A DNA stretch of 64,000 nt from Anolis sagrei. Taxonomy: Eukaryota; Chordata; Lepidosauria; Squamata; Anolidae. This document shows, piece by piece, positions 1 to 11,045 of this stretch. The DNA lies in NCBI RefSeq assembly GCF_037176765.1, contig NC_090034.1:20530375-20594374 (forward strand). Reading direction: 5' to 3'. The stretch's first letter is position 1. Each line of letters opens with the position of its first letter. Below the pieces are notes generated by a model. The model was not told the DNA's origin. It was given only the letters and a program-made list of their open reading frames with translations, and ran no database searches. Position numbers and translations under genes: made by a program.

Positions 1-533
1 TGGGCTTGCAATCCGCATTGTCCACAGCTAATCAAAAGGGGTGGGAGTTGTCATTCAGTAACATCAGGGGATCCAACAAGGATTATAGACTAAAGAGTGC
101 TATGTAAACAAAACCACAGCTTTCCCTCTGTCTCTACACACTTTCTGTCTTTGGATTCAACAGCCCTTTGAAGGCAACCCTAATATGGTGGAGGTGGCCC
201 ACCATGGAAATGAGTTGGAAATGATTGGCCTAGAACATTACTGGAGGGCTCTCCAATGCATTCAATCAGGGGTCCTCAGACATTTAAGCAGGGGGCGAGT
301 TCAGGGTTCCTCCGACTGTTGGGAGGGGTGGGACAATAGTTTCTTGTTGTTGTTGTTGTTTTGGGGGGAAATAGAGAGAGGAGAAGAAAGGAAAGGAGAG
401 TTAAGGAGCAAGAAGTTGGTGGCCCAGGGCAATATAGCTAATACTAGAGAGGAAAGTTTGAGGACCCTTGGGCTGAAAACCAAGCTGATAGCGATATAGA
501 TGTCCCAAGTGTCACATCACCCTCTGTCCTCAC

Positions 534-769
534 CCTTTTGGGGTCTGGGCTGCTGGCAGCGCTGGGGCAGGGGCTCTGGGTCGGGCTGGCCTCACTCGCC
601 GGAGGCACCACCCGCGACATGTATGCGCCATAGTCCAAAAGGAGCTTCTCCCGGAGGCTGACCGCTAACTCCTTGGGTTTGAGGGCCGCCGGGAGGTCCT
701 CTGTGCTGCCCCGGCTGCTGCTGCTGCCACTGCTCTCACTGTGGGGGGCTTTCCCGGAGGGGCTCACAC
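534..769 (-). CDS. TEX2L: TEX2-like fourth coding exon
   Basis: A 236-bp exon, phase 1 to 0, is Ser-rich at its start and then reads LREKLLLDYGAYMSRVVP, matching the linker ahead of the TEX2 lipid-transfer domain. The acceptor is CTTGCCCAG and the donor AGG|GTGAGG. It is the last exon visible; about 530 bp of intron remain before the left edge. Confidence 0.8.
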
Positions 770-3700
770 CTGGGCAAGAGGAAGAGGCGAGGTTAAGGAG
801 GAGGCTCATTTGGCCCACCCGAATGGAGAAGAACAACGTCCTGTTTAGGACTGCACCTCCCAGAATCCCCCAGGCAATAACTGTTAGCAGTGTATGGCGA
901 ACATCAGTGGTAGTCTACGACCGAACAGCTTTCAAAATGGCAATGTTTCATTCTCTGTTAATATTTATATTCTGTAGGTTTTTTAATTGGATAGTTTTTT
1001 TTAAGGTTGTGAGCTGCTTTGGGTATTGGGTACGCAAAGAAAAGTGGGGTACAAATACATATATTATTAATGATGATGACAACGATGATAATAAATAATA
1101 ATAATAATAATAATAATAATAATTACTATTATTATTATTATTATTATTAGGTTGTATGGCCATGTTCCAGAAGCATTCTCTCCTGAAGTTACACCCACAT
1201 CTATGGCAGGCATCCTCAGAGGTTGTGAGGTCTGTTGGAAACTAGGCAAGTGGGGTTTATATATCTGTGGAATAATGTCCAGGGTGGGAGAAAGAACTCT
1301 TGTCTATTGGAGGCAAATGTGAATGTTGCAGTTAGCCACCTTGATTAGCATTGAATGCCCTTGCAGCTTCAAAGCCTTGCTGGCTGCTTTAAAATCAGAA
1401 CAGTAAAGAAAGAACAACACTCAAAAACAGGGAAATTCCACTCAAGAAACAATCAGGGTCAGGTAAACACCTCCCAACAAAGGATTTCCCCAGGCAGAAA
1501 GCAGTCAAGCCTTGAAACTGCAAAGCTATCAATGGTCAAACATGGAAGGTCTAACCAAGTTCCATATAATGAACTGTGGAGTGTCAGTGAAGTGGCAGAG
1601 GTAGAAGATATCACACGTGTCCTGTTTAGTTGTAACTTGCATAAGAGAGAAACCAATACCTCGGACCATACATTATAAAAGACATACTAGGATCCTTATA
1701 GTAAAACTATATTTTTATTGGCCAGCCAGAATACCAAAATAACATACAAAATGGCCCTTTTTCTTTATAAAGCAACTCAGTTGAGAACTGCATATTTGCA
1801 GTTGATTGGGGTGATGCAGATATTTGATCTAGATCGAAAGCTTGATCCCTTGTTAACAGCTTGTTTATTTTTACTTTTGTTGTACTGTGGGTTGTATGTG
1901 TATGTGTTAAATGTGTTTGCCAAGTGTTTTGATATGGCCAATGGGCTAATCAATAAAACATACTACTAACTTCAAAGATTCTATAGCTTGTGGAGGTTGA
2001 AGCAGTGCCAAACTGCGCTAAGTCTGCAATGTAGATGCATCCCAAGTTGAGTTCATGGGTCCTTTTTTTACCTGACTGGGGTTCACTGAGGTTGGCATGG
2101 AGCGCCTCGCTGCCCTCCAGCCGGGAAGCCCTGGCAAAGTGCTGGAACCACTCCTCCTTGCTTCGCCCCGTTCGACCAAAGAGGTAGAGGGTCCTTTCCG
2201 GGGCTTCGGGCACAGGCTTGGCCGGGGCCTCCTGGCCCAAAACTGGCCTCTTCCTGGCACCCTTCTCTCTCGCAGGATCCGCTTCCATGTCGCTCGGGTC
2301 TGGGAAGAGAACGCAGATGGGGTATTTCTTGTTCCACATCCTCTTCCGGGCCAAAGCGGGTGGGGAAAGGAAGACCTAGAATATTAAGGGGGAAGACATG
2401 AGAGCAAAGAAAGGGGGATAGCGGGGTAGGGAAGGGTCACCCCAGTCCGGATGACCAATTTGCCATCCCACTTTCCAACAGATTTTAAAGGATCCCTGTC
2501 TCTCCCTCTTTCCTTCCACTTTCCCCTTTTGTCCTCAGGTGACCCTAGTTTGTATTATTTTTATTTTATTTTATTTCCCTTGGGTTACTGTGAGTTTTCT
2601 GGGCTGTATGGCCTTGTTCCAGAAGCATTCTCTCCTAACGAGCTGGGAAAGTTTAGCCTGAAGAAGAGAAGGCTGAGAGGAGATATGATAGCCATGTATA
2701 AATATGTGAGAGGAAGTCACAGGGAGGAGGGAGCAAGCTTGTTTTCTGCTTCCCTGGAGACTTGAACGTGGAATAATGGCTTCAAACTACAAGAAAGGAG
2801 ATTCCATCTGAACATGAGGAAGAACTTCCTGACTGTAAGAGCCGTTCAGCAGTGGAACTCTCTGCCTCGGAGTGTGGTGGAGGCTCCATCTTTGGAAGCT
2901 TTTAAACAGAGGCTAGATGGCCATCTCTCAGGGGTGCTTTGAATGCAATATTCCTGCTTCTTGGCAGGGGGTTGGATTGGATGGCCCATGAGGTCTCTAC
3001 CAACTCCATGATTCTATGATTCGAACGTTTTGCCTGCATCTATGGCAGGCATCCTCAGAGGTTGTGAGGTCTGTTGGAAACAAGGAAAATTAGATTTATA
3101 TATCTATGGAATGTCCAGGGTGGGAGAAAGAATTCTTGTCTGTTTGAGGTAGGTGTGAGTGTTTCAATTGGCCATCTTGATTACTATTTAATGGCCTAGC
3201 AGTTTCAAGGTCTGGCTTCTTATTGCCTGGGGGAATCCTTTGTTGGGAGGTGATTATCTGGCCCTGATTGTTTCCTGTGTGGAATTCCCTTGTTTTTGAG
3301 TGTTGTTCCTTATTTACTGTTACAATTTTAGAGCTTATTAATACTAGCAGCCAGATTTTGTTCATTTTCATATTTTCTTCCTTTCTGTTGAAATTGTCTA
3401 CATGCTTGTTCACACTTGTCTCAGGCAGACAAGAGTCCTTTCTCCCACCCTGGGCATTCCACAGATATATAAACCCCATTTCCCTAGTTTCCAATAGACT
3501 TCTCAGCCTCTGAGGATGCCTGTCATAGATGCAGGCGAAATGTCAGGAGAGAATGCTTCTGGAACATGTCCATACACCCCGGAAAACTCACAACAACCCA
3601 GTGATTCCGGCCATGAAAGCCTTCGACAATGCATTATATTTCTTCATACCCCACTTTATTTCTCCCGAAGGAGACTCAAAGTGGCTTGATATAAAAGCAT

Positions 3701-6700
3701 TAATAAAAAGTAAAAATAACTTTATTTGTAACCCGCCCTATCTCCCCGAGGGGACTCAGGGCAGTTTCCAACAAAGGTGGCAAACATTCAGTGCCAAAAC
3801 AAACAAATAAACAAACAAATCAAAAACAATAAATAAAATAAATTAGGCTACAATTTAAAATATACAGATATGCAAACATTAAAAACAAATGTGAAAATAT
3901 TTTTAAAAACCACTTCCAGTTTCCCTTTTTGTCCTCGGGTGATCTCAAATGAACCTGGTTTCTCTCTCTTTCCTCCCACTTTCCCCTTTTATTTATTTAT
4001 TTACACACCACTTTATTTCTCCCGAAGGAGACCCAAAGCGGCTTGATATAAAAGCATTAGCATACAATTTAAAATCTGCAAATATGCAAACATTAAAGTC
4101 AAAGATGCAAACATTAAAACATTACACAAATACTTCCACTCTCCCCCCCCCCCCCCGCTTTTATCCTCAGGTGACTTCAGGCGACCTGGTTTCTCTCTCC
4201 AGGGTTACCTAAGGGAAGGGCCCAAAACATGTGGCCAGGCTGCAGCATCCATCCCTTTGGTGTCAGTCTGCAGCAAGCAAAGTCCGTGGAGGGGTAAAGG
4301 GGAAAAGTGGAAGAAAGGGAGAGAAACTGGGACTTACATAAAAGCCATTGGAAAATGGGATGTTGGAAGAGCAATGGGGCCAATCTGGGATAGTTGGAGG
4401 GCATGCAGCCAATCGTCTCTCCTCCCCAGCCATTATGATAGAACGGTCAAGGTATGGGTCAGTTTCTGACCTGGGCACCGGTCATCTCGTACTGCCGGTG
4501 ATTCACAAACGTTGTCTCAAAGATTTCCTCCTCAAAAGTGGCCCGTCGAGGGATGTTGTTCTTGGGGTAAGAGAGTGTCATGCTGGAGTCCTCCAAAGTG
4601 ACGAACACGGAGTGGGTCAGAGATGGGTGGTAGATCTCCGGATCGTAGAAGTACATTTGGTTCATCCAGCCCTGGAAGGAAACACCTTTTGTGGTATGAA
4701 ATCAAGCATTTATTATTCTAGAATCCATTTCAGCATATGCACCACATCCATTCATCGCAATTGGATAAATCTGCTTCGAAAAACTATTCTGGAGCAGAAG
4801 GGTGAAAGGTATTTGTACTTAGGTTGTTGTTGTGTCCCTTTAAGTTGCTTCCAACTTGTTGCAGGCCAAAGATTTTGCTAGGCTTGCTATGGATGAAAAG
4901 GGAGTTAAACCTTGGTCTCCATGGTCATAGTTAACACTCAAGCCAACAACAAGAACGACACCAAGCCAGTCAAGGTGGTCCCAGTGATCAGCACACTGGG
5001 TGCAGTGCCTAAAGACCTTGGCCTGCACTTAAACACAATCGGCACTGATAAAATTACCATCTGTCAGCTGCAAAAGGCCACCCTACTGGGATCTGCAAGC
5101 ATTATATGCTAATACATCACACAGTCCTAGACACTTGGGAAGTGTCTGACACGTGATCCATTACAACAGCTAGCATAGTGACCTTGTTTGCTGTGTACTA
5201 ATCTTATTATTTTTCAAATAATAATAATAATAAATACACACACACACATATAATTCCTCCTCTCATCTTTTTTTCTAGCCTAGTATTTGAGGCCTCTTGC
5301 AGAAGCTGGTAAAACACATCTAAGGAAATGGATTTAAAACTATGGAAACATATGCTACCAACTGCTTCCTCTCAATCAGGGTGCATCTACATAGCAGTGT
5401 GAATGAAGTTTGACATCACTTGCAAAGAGCTCTCGACATTGCTGCACAAAATGATCTAATGATCTAATGATCATAGCGCAAGCTAGGACCACTCCATACC
5501 AAATTTAAATGTAACGTGGGCATGGAACCTTACCTCTCTTTTATACTTCCACTATATATTGGAAAACATTTTACCTGGGCTAGATTTGAGCAGCTCGACA
5601 TTAAGTGCAAGTTGGGACGACATCAGAATATTCCCTACACGAGGAGAACCTGTGGGTGTCGTGAGGTAGATGCAGAAGTGGAGGACTCAGAACATTTTTT
5701 CTTAAAATGTCCCTACTACAACAGGATCCGGTGTTACTATCTAGACCCTCTGCTGGAGAATCATACTTATTTAGAGAATAAGGAGAAATTGCACATCCTC
5801 CTACAGGGTTCAGCTAAAAACTCTATTTTAAAATTGACCCTTTTTACACAAAAAGCTCTGGCCATCCGCGAGAAGATGGAAGCAGAGAGAGGTGACCTTG
5901 CTGCCATCAACAAAATTCAAACTTAAAAACTTAATATGGATATGCCACTAGTTTTACCTACCCACGCCCCCGCCCAAACTCTACTTTAAGGAATTAATCA
6001 ATTTTTAATCTTTTAATCTTTTTATCTTGTAGTTGCACAATCATTTAGGAGTGGGTCGACAGGCCAGTAGGCCAGGATGCCTTGTATTCATATATGGTTT
6101 TACTGTATGTATGGGCAAGTGTGTTTTGTATGTTTTGCATGTTTTGATATGGTCAAAATTGACTAATCAATAAAGAATTATTGTTGTTGTTGTTGACATC
6201 ACTTTAACTAACATGGCTCAATGCTATGGAATAATGAGTATTGTAGTTTGCTCCTAGCAAAATATTATTGAAAAGGCTCTGGGTTTGCTCTCACAACCAC
6301 AATTCATGGACACAAACATACTTTGGATGGGTCTAAAAAGTGTACAGTGCAAAACCCTGGATCCATGGGAGATACTGTATTTCTTTGATGCTACTACAAA
6401 CGTTTTTGCCCATATAAACATCACTAAAAATGGCATGTGCCTTAGAATTGTGCTTGCACATAGATTATATAGATATATAGATATACAGACAGTCCCCAAG
6501 TTACAAACAATATTTTTCCATGTCAAGAGCAACTTGAGAAACTGTACTCAACTTACAGTACAAATAAGATAGGTTCTGTAGGTTTGTCTTTAAGTTGAAT
6601 TTGTATATAAGTCACAACAGGTACATTTTTTAAGTGTACCTCCATCCAAAAATATATACTTTTTAGCTTTGGAGAGCATAGGAAAGGGTAAACACCCATG

Positions 6701-8491
6701 TGGTGTTTCCTTTGCAGTCTGTGCCCCTGTTCAGAAGATTCCACCTCACTTTTTGTCCCTGTGAAGAATGAATTTTGGAAAATTTGGCTTGTTGTGGAAA
6801 CAAGGATTGGAGATAAAGCTTTAATGAAGACACTTTTCCCCCGTGATAATGATTCTTCCAGGAGTGGATTTCTCTTCTGAGGGATGGATTTATCTCACTT
6901 CCTGTCATCTCACCTCTGTACTTAACTATTGAGTTGTTTGTAAGTTGGATGTTTGTAACTTGGGGACTGCCTGAATATTTTCTCTCTCGCCCTAGTGGTA
7001 GTATATGGTCTCTACTATCACCTACGGGCCCACCACCAAGACCCAAGATTGAAAGGTAATCATACTTGGACACAAGGGATCGCCTATGATAGTGGTGGTG
7101 GTATATGAGTGGCATATGGGTTTTTTCCCCTGATGGTGATATTGAAATTAGTATGCAATCAACGGTGCCTTAGAATCAAAGGAATCCGGCACATTTCTGG
7201 ATTCCCACGAATACACTGGCTCCCGCCTGGGAAGTCTGACCAATACCTCCCTAACCTTGAGTACGTTGCTGTCCCCCAGCTGCCTCCGCACCGAGTCGTC
7301 CAGCAGCGAGACATCCTGGAGGGCTCTTGTTTTTCGCGGCGAACGGGTCCGCTTTGGCACCAGCAGCAGGATGACCAGGAAACCCAGGAGGAAGCCGGAG
7401 GCCAAACCGAGGCAGAGGCCGGAGACGTAAGGGGGCAACGGCAGGACGAAGTAGTTGTAGGCAAGGAGGGCAACACAGGCGAGGGCTTTGCTGGGCACAG
7501 AACTGCAGGACTCAGTGGGGTGGAGAACGGCATCCAGAGGCCGCACGGTCCGCACCTCTTCGGCGCCTGCGCCCACCTCTACCACCTGGATCAGGTCCCC
7601 ATAGGAGCAGATCTCATACCGGCAGTTCGAGGAAGGGCTCCACTTTGGTTCTGCAAGGCCAAAGCCCTCCATTTGTCCTTTTGCCGTGGCACCATGGTGG
7701 TCCATCTCCGGGCTGGAGGACTCCAAGACAGTGGATTCCTTCCCATGACTGGAAGCAGAGTCTTGGCTGTTATTGAGCAATGCTTTGTGTTTCGGGGAAA
7801 CGTTCTCCTCGCCGATGATCTTGCTGAGCCGGCTAAGCGGTTCCTGCATGGCCTCCGAGAAGCGCCTCTTGGTGTCCTCAAACTTGGCCTCCTGGGCTTT
7901 GAAGAAGCTGCCTCTGCTCTCCGACGGGGAGACGTTTGGGGAGGACGGGGCAGTCCGTGAGTCGCCGTTCTTGCCCTTTGGGTGGGTGATCTGCCGCCAG
8001 CGGTGGACATTGAGCTTGGAGTCGGACTTGGACGGGGTCACCTCGGGCTCCAGGCGCGAGATCTCAGTGGAGATGGACTTAACCAGACTCAAGAGCGGCT
8101 GGGGTTTGGGGGCTGGGGAGCCCTCCCGGGCCTCAATCTCAGTGGAGATCGACTTGACCAAATTGATCAAGGGCTTGGGGCCTTGCGGGACTGGCTTTGG
8201 CGAAGGAAGAAGGGATGCCGCATGCATTGAGGGCTCCGCCAGCTGATTTTCATCTTTCCTGATCTCCTCTTCACCTGGAGGGAGGTTGCCTGGGGATTCC
8301 AGGACAACATCCTCTTCTTCATCCAAGGCAAAGATTAGCTCATTTCCATGGACGCTCTCCCACTCTTCGTCCTTCCTAGACCCATCTATGGGGCCAGCAA
8401 ATGTTTGGGGAAGAAGAGGTTCACTCCGTTGCCGATCCAGAGAAGGCTTTGCCGTCAAAAGGCTACAAACTGTGAGAGGACGGTCGGCCAT
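534..8491 (-). CDS. TEX2L: TEX2-like gene, 5' part (four coding exons)
   Basis: This is a TEX2-family protein. TEX2 proteins are ER-membrane proteins with a PH-like region and a C-terminal SMP domain that carries lipids at membrane contact sites. Coding exons run 8491-7256, 4671-4471, 2375-2072 and 769-534, all with AG/GT borders and consistent phases (0, 0, 1, 0), giving about 659 codons here. Family signatures seen are VKSISTEI twice (residues about 111-119 and 137-144), a DTKRRFSEAMQEPLSRLSKI block near residue 206, a double hydrophobic segment at 336-379, then MNQMYFYDPEIYHPSLTHSV and KRMWNKKYPIC. The SMP end is absent and should lie left of base 1. The N-terminus is shorter than human TEX2 as I remember it, so this may be a TEX2 paralogue rather than TEX2 itself. 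An untranslated upstream exon is implied by an acceptor just 5' of the ATG. Confidence 0.85.
1088..1151. repeat. AAT/ATT microsatellite after a LINE tail
   Basis: An AAT run switches to an ATT run. On its left (about 985-1085) is a LINE tail with GTGAGCTGCTTTGGGTAT, as in L2-like 3' ends. Confidence 0.7.
1150..1545. repeat. Foldback repeat copy, arms in opposite orientation
   Basis: The left arm runs from TGGCCATGTTCCAGAAGCAT into the repeat body. Near 1390 the orientation flips and the complementary text runs outward. It belongs to the foldback family described at 11798-12024. Confidence 0.6.
1546..1970 (+). mobile_element. LINE 3' end fragment
   Basis: The closing text (ATGGCCAATGGGCTAATCAATAAA) is shared with the better kept copy at 5422-6193, so this is a diverged 3' end of the same non-LTR retrotransposon family. 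Only remnants of its reading frame remain. Confidence 0.6.
2072..2375 (-). CDS. TEX2L: TEX2-like third coding exon
   Basis: A 304-bp exon, phase 0 to 1, carries LARKRMWNKKYPIC and later LYLFGRTGRSKEEWFQHF, the second half of the TEX2 PH-like domain. Between them lies a variable Pro/Lys/Glu-rich loop. The donor is TCAG|GTAAAA. Confidence 0.85.
2582..3640. repeat. Foldback repeat copy split by a CR1 LINE
   Basis: The left arm (about 2582-2640) and its continuation (about 3024 onward) are separated by a CR1 insertion. The body then runs to about 3400, where the inverted right arm begins and ends near ATGAAAGCCTTCGACAAT. On the minus strand the body encodes HVDNFNRKEENMKMNKIW, which resembles the C-terminal tails of Penelope-like proteins. 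That family link is an inference. Confidence 0.6.
2641..3023 (+). mobile_element. CR1 LINE 3' end
   Basis: The translation contains FSLKKRRLRGDMIAMYKYVR and RRFHLNMRKNFLTVRAVQQW, the CR1 reverse-transcriptase C-terminus, and the copy ends in the CR1 ATTCTATGATTC tail. It is 5' truncated and inserted in the foldback repeat, with TAACG/GAACG at its borders. Confidence 0.85.
3640..4140 (-). mobile_element. L2-like LINE 3' ends (two or three copies)
   Basis: Repeated blocks read CACTTTATTTCTCCCGAAGG and AACCCGCCCTATCTCCCCGA, the complement of the L2 tail found in lizards. Copies at about 3640-3720, 3721-3930 and 4000-4140 lie in the same orientation, suggesting repeated insertion or tail duplication. 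A poly-C run follows at about 4143-4157. Confidence 0.6.
4471..4671 (-). CDS. TEX2L: TEX2-like second coding exon
   Basis: A 201-bp phase 0-0 exon starts GWMNQMYFYDPE and contains HPSLTHSVFVTLE, the start of the TEX2 PH-like domain. The acceptor is a pyrimidine tract ending in CAG just right of 4671, and the donor CAG|GTCAGA ends it at 4471. Confidence 0.85.
4969..5237 (+). mobile_element. R4/Dong-like LINE 3' end
   Basis: The translation KPVKVVPVISTLGAVPKDLG matches the C-terminus of the longer copies at 9244-9894 and 55485-55907. The 3' end (CACACAGTCCTAGACACTTGG...) is followed by an AAT run. It is 5' truncated. Confidence 0.75.
5385..6265 (+). mobile_element. Palindromic MITE interrupted by a LINE
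   Basis: Flanks at about 5385-5421 and 6194-6265 are halves of a MITE with outer text GTGCATCTACA and inner text ATGGCTCAATGCTATGG, recognisable from other copies here. The LINE described next sits between them. Confidence 0.65.
5422..6193 (+). mobile_element. 5'-truncated non-LTR LINE with target-site duplication
   Basis: The frame at 5516-5926 encodes a LINE C-terminus with RRTCGCREVDAEVEDSEHFF and LKCPYYNRIR, a Cys/His knuckle-type end. The tail is TAATCAATAAA plus GTT repeats. The 10-bp text TGACATCACT stands at 5411-5420 and again at 6194-6203, an exact target-site duplication. The clade is not certain. Confidence 0.8.
6486..6973 (+). mobile_element. DNA transposon with TIR, TA-type target
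   Basis: The left end CAGACAGTCCCCAAGTTAC follows TA and the right end GTAACTTGGGGACTGCCTG is its near-complement. The 488-bp element has no transposase, so it is non-autonomous. The TIR and TA target suggest Tc1/mariner-like (Tigger). Related copies lie at 24285-24420, 35590-36184 and 58305-58530. Confidence 0.7.
7256..8491 (-). CDS. TEX2L: TEX2-like first coding exon
   Basis: This exon encodes 412 codons starting at ATG 8491-8489. It ends in K412 before a GT donor at 7255-7254; the open frame past it is intronic read-through. It holds an acidic stretch (residues 41-60), the two VKSISTEI repeats, a Ser/Pro-rich region and two adjacent hydrophobic segments (about 336-357 and 360-379) split by a Pro-rich turn, which suit an ER hairpin. 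A Lys/Arg-rich tail follows the hairpin, consistent with a cytosolic side. Confidence 0.85.
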
Positions 8492-9022
8492 CTTTCACAT
8501 CCTTACTGATGCCAAACCTAAAAAAAAAATAGGAGAAAGTATTAGAGAAAGAGAGGAGACTGACTTCCAAACCTAATCCCATTGAAGACTTTGGGGGAAA
8601 TTTCAATTTTGCATAGCAACTAGACTAGGAAGTCAAATACAGATCACTGTCTTGAGACTACATGGGCAGGTCCCATAGAAAGGTTGGGAAAGTTTTTGGG
8701 AAAAGCTTATTCATTCCTGAGCTTCAGAGGCTGGCGTTTTCCCAAAAAAAAATGCCTTTTCTGTATCCCCAATCCTCACTCAATATATGCAAATAACCTG
8801 CATTTCATCAGTGAATTTTAAACTGCATTTTACCTGTGTGTATTTCTTATATGAATTTTAATCGTGTTTTAACCATGTTGTGACCCGCCTTGAGGCACAA
8901 AGAGAGACAGGTAATAATATAATAATTATCATTATTATAATTATCATGATCATCATCCTTTTTCTCTCAGTACTGCACTAGATTGATCCAATTGCATAAG
9001 CCATAAGGAGAGGCAGGCAATA

Positions 9023-9061
<39 letters not shown>

Positions 9062-9062
9062 T

Positions 9063-9905
9063 TACTGACACAAAAACACAGTATGTCACAGCAAACGAGA
9101 TCTATATGCTGGATTTTGTATCACAAAATCACAAGTTGAACACTTCCCAAGCGTCTAAGACTGTGTGATGTATTTTCGAATGATGTGCGCAGATCCAAGT
9201 AAGGTGGCCTTTTGCAGTTGACAGATCGTGATTTTGTCAATGTTTATTGTTTCCAATGCCGGCTAAGATCTTTTGGCATGGCACCCAGTGCGCCAGCGAC
9301 CACTGTGATCACCTGTACTGATTTATGCCAGAGCCTTTGCAGAGCCTCCTGATAATGGCTGAGTTTTTCCTGTTGTTTTTCCTCAATTCGACTGTTACCT
9401 AGAATGGGGACATCAATAATCCAAACTTCTTTCTTTTCCACAATCGTGATGTCTGTTGCATTGTGTTCCAAAACTTTGTCAGTCTGGATTCGAAAGTCCC
9501 ACAGTATTTTTGCATGTTCATTTTCCACTACCTTTGAAGGTTTATAATCCCACCTGTTCTTTACTGCTGGCAGATGGTACTTGTGACATAAGTTCCAGTG
9601 AATGATTTGGGCCACAGAGTTGTGCCTTTCTTTGTAGTCCGTCTGTGCGATCTTCTTGCAACAGCTGAGGATGTGATCCATGGTTTCATCAGCTTCCTTG
9701 CACAGTCTGCATTTTGGATCATCTGCTGATTTTTCAATCCTGGCCTTAATTTCATTGGTTCTGATGGCTTGCTCCTGGGCTGCAAGAATCAGGCCTTCTT
9801 CTGTCTCCTTCTTCAGTGTGTCATTTGTGAACCATAACCAGGTCTTCTCCCTGTCAAGTTTTCCTTCAATTTTGTCAAGGAACTGCCCATGCAATGCTTT
9901 GTTGT
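9063..9905 (-). mobile_element. R4/Dong-like LINE 3' part with restriction-like endonuclease
   Basis: The open frame at 9894-9244 (216 residues) shows a CCHC knuckle (CRLC...H...C), an RHN in place of RHD, and then a TDITIVEKKEVWIIDV block matching the PD...D core of restriction-like endonucleases in R4/R2-type LINEs. The C-terminus is GALGAMPKDL. The 3' UTR runs to about 9063, next to an AAT run. The reverse transcriptase is absent (5' truncation). Confidence 0.8.
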
Positions 9906-9944
9906 GCTAGCTGTCAGCTCTGGTTTGTAGTACAGTTTTCTTGT

Positions 9945-9973
9945 ACTGCTTCTTCTTCTTCTTCTTCTTCTTC

Positions 9974-10022
<49 letters not shown>
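9945..10022. repeat. TTC then TTA microsatellite
   Basis: About nine TTC units pass directly into about eighteen TTA/ATT units. Confidence 0.85.
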
Positions 10023-10025
<3 letters not shown>

Positions 10026-10112
10026 CATAACAAGATGAATACAAAGCAAACAATATCACTATGGTGGCCTTTATACTTGATCCCACGTCGGACACTTCCC
10101 AAGACAAATGGC
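10023..10112 (-). mobile_element. R4-like LINE extreme 3' end
   Basis: The text AACAAGATGAATACAAAGCA to CGTCGGACACTTCCCAAG matches the end of the R4-like copies at 9063 and 55395. Only the last about 90 bp remain, adjoining the ATT run. Confidence 0.65.
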
Positions 10113-10154
10113 TGTATGTTGTCGCATGGGACTATTTCACCTATTAATTAGTAA

Positions 10155-10484
10155 AGGTAAAGGTTTTCACCTGACATTAAGTCCAGTCGTGTCCAACTCT
10201 GGGGGTTGGTGCCCATCTCCATTTCTAAACCGAAGAGCCATCATTGTCTGTAAACACCTCCAAGGTCATGTGGCCGACATGACTGCATGAAGTGCCGTTA
10301 TCTTCCCACCGGAACGGTACCTACTGATCTACTAACATTTGCATGTTTTTGAACTCCTAGGTTGGCAGAAGCTGGGGCTGACAGAAGGAGCTCATGCTGC
10401 TCCCCTGGATTCGAACCTGCGACCTTTTGGTCAACAAGTTCAGCAGCTCAGCGGTTTAACCCACTGCGCCACCAGGGGCTCCCC
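10155..10484 (-). mobile_element. Sauria-type SINE
   Basis: Read on the minus strand it starts GGAGCCCCTGGTGGCGCAGT, a tRNA-derived head with A box and B box (GGTTCGAATCC). It ends in GACTTAATGTCAGGTGAAAA plus ACCTTTACC. This is the full-length lizard SINE whose 3' end is known to be served by BovB machinery. Confidence 0.85.
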
Positions 10485-10559
10485 ACCTAATAATTACCTC
10501 TCTCTATATTTATTTTGTCATTGTACATTGCTTGTGTTGTTAGGCCAAGGTCATCTTTA

Positions 10560-11045
10560 TGAGTGGTGATTGTGGCTGATCATTAGTAAAGATGGTAAAC
10601 AAGGTTGATGCAAGAGTGCTGCCTTGAGGTAGACCATTTTTTTGCCTTCTCTATCTACTTTTCCTGCCTTGCAGTTCTCTAGGTTGTACTGATCCATTTA
10701 GTTTTCATGGCAAGAATGCTGGTGTGAGTTGCCATTACCTTCCCCAGATATTGTATTTGGTCTGACCTGTCTGCCATGACCTTCCTGTCTTGGGTGTCCC
10801 TTCACAGTTTTGCTCATGGCATCACTGAGGTGCTCAAGCTCCAGCACAGCGACAAGGTAACAATCCTTTGTTGGAGTTTCTAGGAGGGTCTAGATAGTTT
10901 TGTAAAATCGTAGTCCCGGGTGATATGGTAGACTTTATGCAGCCATTCCCTATGTTGCACCATGTCATAGGTTGCCATAAGATCCACCAAAACTGTTCCT
11001 GTAATGCAACCTTTCTCATAGCCTTCCTCAACAATACAAGCAAAA
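10560..11045 (-). mobile_element. LINE reverse transcriptase, inverted 5' part
   Basis: The minus-strand translation includes EEGYEKGCITGTVLVDLMAT and NGLPQGSTLASTLFTIFTND, the central reverse-transcriptase motifs of a jockey/CR1-superfamily LINE. The next part of the same protein continues on the plus strand from 11050, so this piece is inverted relative to its own 3' end. Confidence 0.75.

Noticed and set aside
7109-7960. 283-residue plus-strand open frame
   Set aside because: It lies antisense to the TEX2-like first exon, which has clear family similarity and splice borders.
9244-9894. 216-residue open frame as a host gene
   Set aside because: It is the endonuclease end of an R4-like LINE with sister copies in the same window.
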